Shown: positions 25,039 through 33,791 of the stretch, piece after piece
Position numbering within the stretch: position 1 is the first letter of the stretch
Layout of the letters: every line of letters starts with the position of its first letter
NCBI GenBank assembly: GCA_902781705.1
Contig: CACZKE010000022.1
Span: 1 to 42,914 of the forward strand
Length of the DNA stretch: 42,914 nucleotides
Direction: 5' to 3'
Source of the DNA: an uncultured Bacteroidia bacterium
GTDB taxonomy: Bacteria > Bacteroidota > Bacteroidia > Bacteroidales > UBA932
Translations under genes and position numbers: made by a program
Notes under the pieces: generated by a model
What the model saw: the letters and a program-made list of their open reading frames with translations, nothing else
What the model was told of the DNA's origin: nothing
Databases searched by the model: none

Positions 25039-27239
25039 GCCGCCGGAAGGCCATTGCCCTGATTCTTCTCGAGGTCCTTCTCGCAGGCTGGCTCTGCTGC
25101 CTGCCGGGGGACCTCTTCCGGGGTACGCCCTACGCGACGGTCGTCACCGACCGCAACGGAGAACTCCTGGGGGCCCGCATCGCGTCGGACGGACAGTGGC
25201 GGTTCCCGCCCTGCGATACCGTACCGTCCCGATATGCCACGGCCCTCGTCCAGTTCGAGGACCGGCATTTCCGGTGGCATCCGGGGGTGGATCCGCTGGC
25301 GCTTGCCCGGGCGTTCCGGAGCAACCTCCGCGAAGGACATGTCGTCAGCGGAGGCAGTACGATTACGATGCAGGTAGTCCGGATGTCCCGGGGAAAAGAA
25401 AGGACGCTTTGGCAAAAAGGGGTGGAAGCCATCCTGGCCACCCGGCTGGAGTCCCGCCTGTCCAAGGATGAAATCCTGGCCCTGTACGCTTCCCACGCCC
25501 CTTTCGGGGGAAATGTCGTGGGCCTGGACGCCGCTGCCTGGCGCTACTTCGGCCGACCGGCGGACGAACTCTCCTGGGCGGAATCCGCCACGCTTGCCAT
25601 CCTTCCCAACGCCCCTTCGTCCATCCATCCGGGCAAGGGCCGGGACCGGCTGCTGGAGAAACGGAACCGCCTGCTGAGACGGTTGCATGAACGGGGATTC
25701 ATCGACTCGAACACCCTGGAGGGGGCGCTGGATGAACCGCTTCCGGAAGCGCCTTATCCCCTTCCGAACCTGGCCAGGCAGTATGTCGCCGCGCAGCCGC
25801 CGGGGGTGGAAACACGCACCGGGATTGACATCGACCTGCAACGGCAGGTGGAGGATGCGACGACCCGCTGGGCGGATGAACTGGCTCTCGGGGGCATCGC
25901 CGACCTCGCGGCCGTCATCCTGGACATCCGGACCGGGGAAACGATTGCCTACGTGGGGAATGCCTCGCCGCAGCGCGCCAGGACCGGATCGGAAGTGGAC
26001 ATCGCCGCGGCGCCGCGCAGCACGGGCAGCATCCTGAAACCCTTCCTCTATTGCGCCGCCCTGCAGGACGGGACGATCCTGCCCCGGACGCTCCTCAAAG
26101 ACACGCCGGTGAACCTGAACGGATTCGCCCCGCAGAACTTCGACCTTCAGTTCCATGGCGCCGTTCCGGCCGCCGAAGCCCTGGCCCGGTCCCTGAACGT
26201 CCCGGCCGTCCACCTGCTTCGTGCTTACGGCGCTCCGCGACTGCTGGAAGTGCTGCGGGAAGCCAGCCTCACCACCCTGACCCGGGACGCATCGGATTAC
26301 GGGCTTTCCCTCATCCTCGGCGGCGGCGAAGGGACGCTGGCGGACGTCACCCGGGCCTATGCCGGCATGGTCCGGCGCTACGAAGGGCTGCCCACCGATT
26401 CTCCGTTCACGGACCGGATCGCCCTGTGGTACACCTTCGAGGCCCTGAAAGAGGTGAACCGGCCCGACGAAATCGACTGGAAACTCATCCGCTCCGTCCG
26501 GAAGGCGGCCTGGAAAACGGGAACGAGTTACGGTTACCGGGACGCCTGGGCCGTGGGCGTGACGCCGGACTATGCCATCGGCGTCTGGTGCGGCAATGCC
26601 GACGGACACGGGGTTCCCGGCATGACCGGCGCCCGGACCGCCGGTCCCGTCCTCTTCGACCTCCTGAACCTCCTCCCCCCTTCCTCCGACTGGTTCGAAG
26701 ACCCGCTGTCATTTCGAGCGGAGCCCGAAGGGCGGAGTCGAGAAATCTCCGGCGTCTGGCTGGACGTCTGCACCGCCTCCGGCATGCTGCGCAGCCAGGA
26801 CTGTCCGGATTATACGCGCCAACTCCTGCCCGAGCGGGCGGCCGACAGCGAAGTCTGTCCGTATCACCGGGACGGCGAATTCCGGCTTCCGCCCGCCATG
26901 GAGTGGTACTACAAGACCTATCATCCGGAGTATGAGGTCCGGCCGTCCCGGGACGAGACGCCCCTCGAATTCCTGTATCCGGAATCCGGCAGCGTCCTGA
27001 CCCTTCCCCGACAACTGGACGGGTCCGTGCCCGGAGCCGTGTTCCAGGCCGTCCACCGGGACCCGGCGGCCGTCCTTTACTGGCATCTGGACAATGAATA
27101 CCTGGGCGAGACACACCTGATCCATCAGATGCAACTTTCACCCCCGCCCGGAAAACATACCGTCACCGTGGTGGACGGTGACGGCAAGACGGTTTCAGTG
27201 GGATTTACGGTCGTTTCTACTTCCCGGTCAGGAGATTGA
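25035..27239 (+). CDS. pbpC: Penicillin-binding protein 1C
   Basis: A 734-residue bifunctional peptidoglycan synthase of the PBP1C class. One membrane helix is at residues 6-24. The glycosyltransferase (GT51) domain shows QFEDRHFRWHPGVD with its catalytic Glu and GGSTITMQVVRM. The transpeptidase domain has Ser332-I-L-Lys335 (SxxK) and Lys494-TGTS. The C-terminal domain carries the cysteine-containing segments expected of PBP1C (VWLDVCTASG, SQDCPDYT, EVCPYH). Residues about 558-572 (LSFRAEPEGRSRE) are the translation of a dispersed DNA repeat lying in frame between the transpeptidase and C-terminal domains. The start ATG overlaps the macroglobulin stop codon. The gene overlaps the convergent phosphatase gene by 23 bases. 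Confidence 0.93.
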   Translation: MSRRKAIALILLEVLLAGWLCCLPGDLFRGTPYATVVTDRNGELLGARIASDGQWRFPPCDTVPSRYATALVQFEDRHFRWHPGVDPLALARAFRSNLREGHVVSGGSTITMQVVRMSRGKERTLWQKGVEAILATRLESRLSKDEILALYASHAPFGGNVVGLDAAAWRYFGRPADELSWAESATLAILPNAPSSIHPGKGRDRLLEKRNRLLRRLHERGFIDSNTLEGALDEPLPEAPYPLPNLARQYVAAQPPGVETRTGIDIDLQRQVEDATTRWADELALGGIADLAAVILDIRTGETIAYVGNASPQRARTGSEVDIAAAPRSTGSILKPFLYCAALQDGTILPRTLLKDTPVNLNGFAPQNFDLQFHGAVPAAEALARSLNVPAVHLLRAYGAPRLLEVLREASLTTLTRDASDYGLSLILGGGEGTLADVTRAYAGMVRRYEGLPTDSPFTDRIALWYTFEALKEVNRPDEIDWKLIRSVRKAAWKTGTSYGYRDAWAVGVTPDYAIGVWCGNADGHGVPGMTGARTAGPVLFDLLNLLPPSSDWFEDPLSFRAEPEGRSREISGVWLDVCTASGMLRSQDCPDYTRQLLPERAADSEVCPYHRDGEFRLPPAMEWYYKTYHPEYEVRPSRDETPLEFLYPESGSVLTLPRQLDGSVPGAVFQAVHRDPAAVLYWHLDNEYLGETHLIHQMQLSPPPGKHTVTVVDGDGKTVSVGFTVVSTSRSGD
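26707..26748. repeat. Dispersed repeat in frame inside pbpC
   Basis: TGTCATTTCGAGCGGAG begins and GGAGTCGAGAAATCT ends this copy: an inverted version of the intergenic repeat (42 bases, 14 codons). It keeps the pbpC reading frame open. Confidence 0.8.
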
Positions 27240-28353
27240 TGATCTTCTGGCCCACTTCCTCATTCCCCTGGACGCCCATGAAGTCCTGGGCGTGCGGGCC
27301 GTAGGCAAACAGGGGTACCGGAATGGCGGAATGCCAGGTATAGACATAGTTGCCGGACGCCTCGCCCCGGGCAGGATTGCCTTCGGCGACGGCCAGGCCG
27401 CCGGTTTCATGGTCGGCGGAGATGATGACGAGGGTGTTCCCGTCCTCATCGGCGAACTTGATGGCCTCGGCGATGGCCTTGTCGAAGTCCAGCATCTCCT
27501 TGACCATGCTCTCGAACTGGTTGGCGTGGCAGGCCTTGTCGATGCGGGCGCCCTCCACCATCAGGAAGAAGCCCTTCTTGCGGTTGGAATGGTCCTTGAG
27601 GAAGTCCATGGCGTACCGGGCGCTCTTGGGAAGGAAGTCCGTGCGGCCGTCCACGATGTAGCCGGCCTCCACTTTCGTGGGAAGGTAACCCAGACGGGCG
27701 ACCTTCGCATACGCCGGGTCATTCAGGTTATCCACGACGGTAAAGACCTCTTTCACGGCCTTCTGCGTGGAATCCGGGCGGCTCTCGAAACGTTCCTTGT
27801 CGCCGGCGGCGAAAAAGATGAGTTCGCTTTCCGGAAGGTCCGCCCAGATCTCGTTCGCCATGCCGCGGTTGGGCTGGTGGGCGAAGAAAGCGGCCGGGGT
27901 GGCGCCGTCCAGCGCATCAGTACTCACGACACCGGAGACGATGCCCTTTTTCGCGACGATCTCGGGGATGTTCGGGGCCGGATTCTTCGCAAGGTCCACG
28001 CCGATGGCATAGTTGAACGTCTTGATCCCGCAGGCATAGGCCGTGCCCGAAGCGGCGGAATCGGTGGTGAAATCCGTCGCGGAGCGCGTGGTGACGAGGC
28101 CCAGGTGCTTGAGGTTCATCACCGTCAACTGGTTGTTATTGGCGAAATAACCGGAGGCGATCTGCGCGAGGCCGGTGCCGTCTCCGATCATCAGGATGAT
28201 GTTCAGCGGCTTCTTGTTCGCCCCGTCGGACTTGAACGTGGGCTGGTACGAGCCCTGCCGCGGCACGCTCTTGATGGATCCGTTCACGATGGTCTGCGCA
28301 CCGAGGGGCATGGCAACCGCCAGGGCAAGGGTAAGGAGGATCGTTTTCTTCAT
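27217..28353 (-). CDS. Alkaline phosphatase family protein
   Basis: A 378-residue secreted phosphomonoesterase of the PhoA superfamily. The signal peptide ends PLGAQ (about residue 20). MIGDGTG holds the first metal-binding Asp (about 58), TDSAASGTAYA the phospho-accepting Ser99, MVEGARIDKACH a further metal-binding block, and ISADHETGGL the metal-binding Asp-His pair. The length is short compared with E. coli PhoA (about 470) but usual for Bacteroidota members. It has its own promoter box at 28378-28385 overlapping the end of the second macroglobulin gene, and converges with pbpC, the two 3' ends overlapping by 23 bases. Confidence 0.92.
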   Translation of the reverse strand: MKKTILLTLALAVAMPLGAQTIVNGSIKSVPRQGSYQPTFKSDGANKKPLNIILMIGDGTGLAQIASGYFANNNQLTVMNLKHLGLVTTRSATDFTTDSAASGTAYACGIKTFNYAIGVDLAKNPAPNIPEIVAKKGIVSGVVSTDALDGATPAAFFAHQPNRGMANEIWADLPESELIFFAAGDKERFESRPDSTQKAVKEVFTVVDNLNDPAYAKVARLGYLPTKVEAGYIVDGRTDFLPKSARYAMDFLKDHSNRKKGFFLMVEGARIDKACHANQFESMVKEMLDFDKAIAEAIKFADEDGNTLVIISADHETGGLAVAEGNPARGEASGNYVYTWHSAIPVPLFAYGPHAQDFMGVQGNEEVGQKIINLLTGK

Positions 28354-28377
28354 ATTTGGTTTTAGTATAGTAACTTA

Positions 28378-28385
28378 CAAATATA
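28378..28385 (-). promoter_or_regulatory. Promoter box of the alkaline phosphatase gene
   Basis: The minus strand reads TATATTTG. A CTTG lies 21 bases upstream, inside the end of the macroglobulin gene, and could be the -33 element. I see no Pho-box-like direct repeats. Confidence 0.55.
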
Positions 28386-28389
28386 CGCA

Positions 28390-31300
28390 TTATTTGCTTT
28401 CATCACAAGCTTCCACCGACAGGACGCCATGGAAGGCGTCGTTGGCCCGGTAGTGCGGGGCGTAGAGGGATTCGACGGTGAGGACCGGAGCCGTGAAGGT
28501 GCCGGCCTGGGTGACGAAGAATTCCTCGGTGAGGGTGGTGTTCTCCTCCGGGAAGGAGTCGAAGTAGTATTCGGTGCGGTCGGCCTTCACGTTGCGGTAG
28601 CCCTGCGGGGTGAAGGTGAGACGGCGCCGGTTCCACCAGCCCCAGCCGGTATGGCTGGAAAGTTGGTCCACGGGGCGGAGGGCCGCCTCGCGGAAGGCAT
28701 CGACCCGGACGAAACTGCGGTTCTCGGCGTTCCAGATATGGTATTCGGCGATGATCTTGTCTCCGACGGCGACCGGGGTGCCGGGGGCGATTTCCTCCTT
28801 CACGGTCACGCGGTCGTTCTTGTCGGTCGTGCGGTCGTCATAGAGTTTCTCCACCGTCTTTTCGCGGAAGAACTTGCGCTGGATGGTGAAGCCGTTGCCG
28901 GCGGCCTTGATCTCGGAGAAAGGCTTGTCATAAGTGGCGGTGAGGGCCACGACCGAAGTGGCAAGGACCTCGTCGGATCCGTCCAGGATGGCGGTGATGG
29001 CATCCACGAAGGCCGGGCTCTCATCCCACTTCTGCGTCTCTTTCTGGAGCATGAGCCAGAGCCGGATGCCGTCGGAAATCTGCGGAGCATAAGGCTGCAT
29101 CAGGTTGCAGAGGAGGGCGTGGGCATCGGCCTCGGTCTCGAGCAGGCCGCGCCACGGCATGACGGCGTTCGGGTAGTACCAGCCGCCGTCGCGGTGCTCC
29201 ACGGCGTATTCCTTCAGGGAAGCGATGTCGGCCTTGAGGGAGGATTCCATCCGGGACTTGGCGGCGAGTTTCACGCCCCAGGCCTTGGCAAGCGCGACGC
29301 CCTCGGAGGTGCCGGACAGGTTCAGGAGGGTCTGCACGCGGCGGGCCTTGGCCATGATCTGGCCCTGCAGGCCGCGGCCGTCCTTGGCGGACGGGACGAG
29401 ATAGCCCTTGGCGTACTTCTGGAATTCGGCGAACCGCTTCTTCCCTTCCGCCGTCACGGGTTTCACCTCGAACGGAACGGCCGGGTACAGGGAACGGATG
29501 AACATGTACTGCGCATCGGACAGATAGCCGCACCAGTAGGGCATTTCCGTCGCAAAGTGCTTGTCATCCAGGAACTTCACGGAAGAACTCAGGTCTGGCA
29601 CTTCGAAGCCGTGGTCGCGGAGTTCCGCGAACCGGTTCAGGATGACGGCGGTGATGATGGAGGACGAGGTCATTCCCTCGAACCAGCCGAAGCCACCGTC
29701 GGCGTTGCGGCAGGCGAGGACCTTTTCCAGGAGGGTATGAGATTCCTTCGCTTCGCTCGGAATGACAGAAGAGGGTTCGCCCGGAATGGCAGCGCCATTG
29801 TCATTCCGAACTTGCGCAGCAAGTGAAGGAATCTGTAAAAGCATCCGGACGTAGTAGGCCTCGGAGAGGGAGAGAACGTCCTTGCCGGCAGGATCCACCT
29901 TGGCGGGGATGGCAGCCTTGACGAGGTCCAGGAGGGTCGTTTCGGTCAACGCGGCCTCGGAAGCGGGGACGTTGACGAAGCGGCTGCGGAGTTCGGCGAG
30001 GAGGGTCTCCCGGTCCATGCCGGAGCGGAGGACGGCGGAATGGGCCTCGGTGAGGGTCTGGACGGGCTTTTTCACCGGGACGGGTAGGAAGACCCCGTCG
30101 GAGAATTCCTCCGCCGCGAAGACGGCCTTGAAGCCCAGGGTCTCCACGCCGGGCACCCGGACCGGGAAGCGGTGGCTTTCCGTACCGCCTGCCGGAACAG
30201 TGACGGCGACGCGCTGGACCGAAATCGGCTCCACGCCTTCCCAGGATGAACCCGGATACGTATAAAGGTACAGGGTCCCGGAAACCGGCCGGTCCGTATT
30301 GCTGGAAACGGAAACCGCCATCTCATAGGTATCTCCCACATACAGGAACTGCGGTTCCACGACAGCGACCTTTACGGGCACGCTCACGACCATTTCCTCC
30401 CGGACATAAGCGTTGCGCATGCCTTTGTCATGGGCATAGACCGCCACGTAGTAGGTGGACAGTTTGTCGGAGGTCTTGAAGGTGAAGGACAGCTCGCCGG
30501 CCGCGTCGGAAACCAGGTGCGGCTGGAAAGTGAGGGCAGTCTCGAACTTGGAACGGATGGGAGCGTCCTCCCCGCCGTCGAAGCCGGGTTTCTGTTCCAC
30601 CAACTGGAAAGCAACGGCTTCTTCCTCAACGGCATCAGCCAGGGCCGCATTGGCCGTGGAACGGGTCATCATCTTCATGTCCCGCGCGGCGCCCAAGGCC
30701 ATCGGGGCCGCTTCCTCGTACACCAGGTCATCGGCATACGGGTCGTCCCCGTTCACCCGGCCGCAAACGGCGTCCACGGAGACGTACGGGACGCTGAACT
30801 CACGCAGCGTCACCACCGGCCAGTGGTTCGGCGCAATCGCGTCGATGCTCTTGTCATAGACCGCGGCCAGGGCCTCCACACCCGGGTCCGTCTTGAGGGT
30901 TAGCGTATAGGATGCTCCCGGGAAGGCCTTGTCCGTGAAGCGGTTGAAGGCAAGCGGGAGGGACAGGCGCGTACGGGCGCGCGAATACTCCTTATCGAAA
31001 GTGACCGCCTCGCCCCGCTTGAAATAGAATACCTGGAGCCGTACGGCATCGGGCCATTCGGGCTTGTAGTCCAGGTCGATTTCCGTCAGGGAACCTTCTT
31101 TCGCCCGGACACCCTTCAGGACGACCTTCCGGCTCTCCAGGACGGTGCGGTCCTTGCCGAACAGGGTGACAATGGCGTATTCGGCCCCGTCGGCCGTTCC
31201 CATCGTCAGGTGGATCTTCTCACCCATCGGCACATCCTCCGGCCCCGTCAGGAAGACGCGGCGGACCGGGGCGTCCAGCACCCGGGAACCCGGGGTGAGT

Positions 31301-33735
31301 TTCAGGATCTTGCAGTTCTCCTCGTCCTTGGCACCCCTTTCGGCCGCCTCGGCATGGAGGGAATACAGGCCGTCCGGAATTCCTTTCAGGTCGATCGCAA
31401 TCACCTCGCCGGAAGCCGCCGTCCCTTCACGAACGAGCGTACTGTCCTCGGCATAAAGCATATAGCGCAGCGGAACATCGATCTTGTTCCCGTCGCTGTT
31501 GTTCACCTCCATCCGGATCCTGGCCACGTCTTCCGTCGCGATGTACTTGGAAGGTTCCGGACGCCAGCGCCGGCCGATGTACCGGACCGGGCCGTAGGAG
31601 TCCTTCTCCTCCATCGTCACGAACTCGCCCTCGGCGGCGTTCTCCATGGACAGGGAGACGGTGATATCGTCGCTGACATAGACCCCGGCGCCGAATTCCT
31701 GCATTTCGCCGGTGGCGTCGGTCGCGGTGACGCCGATACTGTACCAACCGGTTTCCTCCGCCTTGAAGGAGAAGGAGAAAGAGCCGTCGGCCTCCGGACG
31801 GACCGTCTCCTCCAGGACGACGGTTCCCCAGTGGTCCACCTTGGCGGAGAGGGTCGCTCCGCTGAGGCCGTGCCCGGAGTAACTCCGCACCTTGCCGCTG
31901 ACCACCACTTCGTCGCCCTTCAGGTAGAGTTTGTCATTGGCATCGAAGGAGAGGGTGAATGTGGGCAGGACGAACTCGTCCACCCGGAAGTCGTCCGTGG
32001 CGAGGTGCTTCTTCCCGGAGGTCACCTGGATGTTGAAATAACCGTTCTTCTCCCCCTTCGGGAGGGTGAAGGAGCCGGAAACGGAACCGAACTCATTGGT
32101 TTTCAATTTCAGGCGTTCCAGGGCCTTGCCCTCGGTATTGAACAGGGACACCTGTACTTCCTCATTCGGGACGACAGCGACACGGTCCACCAGGTTGCCC
32201 TTGTACACCACGGCCTTGAACTGAAGGACGTCGCCGGGATTGTAGGCGCCGCGGTCCTTATAGATATTGCAGTACAGGCCGTCGGTGCGGTCGTAGCGGT
32301 CGGAATCCTTTCCGTAGGCATGGACCGAGACCTTCTGGCTGGCCCGGAGGTTCTTTCCGGAGCCCGTCTCCGCGGAAAGGGCATAATAGACATTCCGGTT
32401 CCCGGCGATGGTCTCACGGAACTTGGCGGGCAGAAGCGTGAAACCGTCCAGGCGGACTGTCTCGCTGAGTACCTGCGTATCTCCCTTCCAGAGAATCAGT
32501 TTCACCTTGTCCAGGGGCTTGCCGGAGATATAGTCGGCCACGTAGGCGGTGTAGCCCGGATTCTCGCGGCGGGTCGCAAGGGAAAGCGTATGCTGGTTGT
32601 AATAGGCGATTCCGCTGAGTTTCCCGTTCACGGCCTCCACGGAGTAGGAGCCGTCACCGAGTTCCGGAAGCGACACCCGGACGGTGTCCATCACATAGAA
32701 ACTGCCGGCGGGATTGGTAAGATTCCAGGTCTTGAGCGTCTTCTTGTCCTGCCGGAGCGAAAGGGCCGCCTTCTCCAGGTTACGGAAGGTCACGACCGCC
32801 TGCTTGTCCACGATCCGGACATCGACAGACTTGGAGGTCAATGTCTTCACGAGATTCTTCGCCAACTCGCAACCCTTGACGACCCTGGCGTCGTCACCCT
32901 TGAAAGCAGCCCGTTCCTTCTCGAAGTCCTGGCATTTGCGGTAAAGGGCCTGGTAGGCGGCCTGCCCGGCCTTGTCCTCATTCAGCCGGTCGAATTCCAT
33001 CCGGAGCAGGTCCTGCCGGGGCCAGAGGGCGACGGCCTGCCCGGCATATTGCTGCGCCACTTTTTCCATCGCCGCCTTCCGGAGCGGCTGGGAGCCGATG
33101 CGGGCGGCCGCATAGTAGGCCAGATACCCCTCTCCGGGGTGCCTGCCGGCGACCTCCGCCTGCAGCGCCCGGTAGATTTCATCCTGCTCCGCCCGGTCCC
33201 AATACCGGTTACCCAGAAGATGCCACAGGACATATTCGTAGTCGGAGGTGAGGAAACCTTTCATTTCCCCGCCCATCAGGGGGCCGATATTCCGGTAGAA
33301 GGCCGTGTTATGCCCGGCGCGGAAGGCCTCGGCCCGGGGCTTCACATAGGCCCAGCGGGCATCGGAGGACTGGCCGCCGTAATCCCCCATCCAGAGGTAG
33401 GTGACCATCGGGTCGGCGAAAGCCTCCACCTCCTTCCGAAGGTTCGTTCGCAGTTCGTCGCGCTTCTTCCAGTCCCGGCGCTGGACGGTCTCCACATACA
33501 GCACGGCGGCGTCATAGAAATCCACGGCCAGATGCCGTTTCCCGGCTTCCGTCTTGATTTTCGAGAGGATCTCCGCCTCGGTCTGGGGGCGGTCGGCCTT
33601 CCGGGCCGATTCATACTGCTTCCAAAGCGCAGCGAGTTCATGCCCGTCTTGGTCAGGGGCTGGATTGGCATTCATCATAGGGGCGATCAACAGGGAAATG
33701 ACGGCCGCAAGGGCTGTCCGGACATATCTTTTCAT
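28390..33735 (-). CDS. Alpha-2-macroglobulin family protein without thioester
   Basis: A 1781-residue secreted protein. I chose the ATG at 33735 (MKRYVRTALAAVISLL) over a TTG two codons earlier. There is a signal peptide but no lipobox. A helical N-terminal region of about 280 residues precedes the MG domains. The central DRTDGLYCNIYKDRGAYNPGDVLQFKAVV segment matches the macroglobulin bait-region entry, and TFKTSDKLSTYYVAVYAHDK the A2M core. No CxEQ thioester motif is present, unlike the other macroglobulin in this window, so covalent trapping is not expected. Residues about 1301-1332 are encoded by an inverted pair of dispersed repeats. It lies 56 bases after folC and may share its transcript. 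Confidence 0.9.
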   Translation of the reverse strand: MKRYVRTALAAVISLLIAPMMNANPAPDQDGHELAALWKQYESARKADRPQTEAEILSKIKTEAGKRHLAVDFYDAAVLYVETVQRRDWKKRDELRTNLRKEVEAFADPMVTYLWMGDYGGQSSDARWAYVKPRAEAFRAGHNTAFYRNIGPLMGGEMKGFLTSDYEYVLWHLLGNRYWDRAEQDEIYRALQAEVAGRHPGEGYLAYYAAARIGSQPLRKAAMEKVAQQYAGQAVALWPRQDLLRMEFDRLNEDKAGQAAYQALYRKCQDFEKERAAFKGDDARVVKGCELAKNLVKTLTSKSVDVRIVDKQAVVTFRNLEKAALSLRQDKKTLKTWNLTNPAGSFYVMDTVRVSLPELGDGSYSVEAVNGKLSGIAYYNQHTLSLATRRENPGYTAYVADYISGKPLDKVKLILWKGDTQVLSETVRLDGFTLLPAKFRETIAGNRNVYYALSAETGSGKNLRASQKVSVHAYGKDSDRYDRTDGLYCNIYKDRGAYNPGDVLQFKAVVYKGNLVDRVAVVPNEEVQVSLFNTEGKALERLKLKTNEFGSVSGSFTLPKGEKNGYFNIQVTSGKKHLATDDFRVDEFVLPTFTLSFDANDKLYLKGDEVVVSGKVRSYSGHGLSGATLSAKVDHWGTVVLEETVRPEADGSFSFSFKAEETGWYSIGVTATDATGEMQEFGAGVYVSDDITVSLSMENAAEGEFVTMEEKDSYGPVRYIGRRWRPEPSKYIATEDVARIRMEVNNSDGNKIDVPLRYMLYAEDSTLVREGTAASGEVIAIDLKGIPDGLYSLHAEAAERGAKDEENCKILKLTPGSRVLDAPVRRVFLTGPEDVPMGEKIHLTMGTADGAEYAIVTLFGKDRTVLESRKVVLKGVRAKEGSLTEIDLDYKPEWPDAVRLQVFYFKRGEAVTFDKEYSRARTRLSLPLAFNRFTDKAFPGASYTLTLKTDPGVEALAAVYDKSIDAIAPNHWPVVTLREFSVPYVSVDAVCGRVNGDDPYADDLVYEEAAPMALGAARDMKMMTRSTANAALADAVEEEAVAFQLVEQKPGFDGGEDAPIRSKFETALTFQPHLVSDAAGELSFTFKTSDKLSTYYVAVYAHDKGMRNAYVREEMVVSVPVKVAVVEPQFLYVGDTYEMAVSVSSNTDRPVSGTLYLYTYPGSSWEGVEPISVQRVAVTVPAGGTESHRFPVRVPGVETLGFKAVFAAEEFSDGVFLPVPVKKPVQTLTEAHSAVLRSGMDRETLLAELRSRFVNVPASEAALTETTLLDLVKAAIPAKVDPAGKDVLSLSEAYYVRMLLQIPSLAAQVRNDNGAAIPGEPSSVIPSEAKESHTLLEKVLACRNADGGFGWFEGMTSSSIITAVILNRFAELRDHGFEVPDLSSSVKFLDDKHFATEMPYWCGYLSDAQYMFIRSLYPAVPFEVKPVTAEGKKRFAEFQKYAKGYLVPSAKDGRGLQGQIMAKARRVQTLLNLSGTSEGVALAKAWGVKLAAKSRMESSLKADIASLKEYAVEHRDGGWYYPNAVMPWRGLLETEADAHALLCNLMQPYAPQISDGIRLWLMLQKETQKWDESPAFVDAITAILDGSDEVLATSVVALTATYDKPFSEIKAAGNGFTIQRKFFREKTVEKLYDDRTTDKNDRVTVKEEIAPGTPVAVGDKIIAEYHIWNAENRSFVRVDAFREAALRPVDQLSSHTGWGWWNRRRLTFTPQGYRNVKADRTEYYFDSFPEENTTLTEEFFVTQAGTFTAPVLTVESLYAPHYRANDAFHGVLSVEACDESK
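29741..29834. repeat. Inverted pair of dispersed repeats in frame inside the macroglobulin gene
   Basis: A forward copy (GATTCCTTCGCTTCGCTCGG to AATGACA), a degenerate middle unit ending GGAATGGCA, and a reversed copy (TGTCATTCCG to GGAATCT) form one large imperfect palindrome. The macroglobulin frame reads through it as IPSLAAQVRNDNG and VIPSEAKES. Confidence 0.8.
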
Positions 33736-33791
33736 AAACAATCGTTTCTCTACGGTACACTCCGTTCAACAACCGTACCACAGGCGCCGCC

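Noticed and set aside
28390-33735. Thioester in the second macroglobulin
   Set aside because: No CxEQ motif is found; the region before the NADGGFGWFEG segment lacks the cysteine-glutamine pair.
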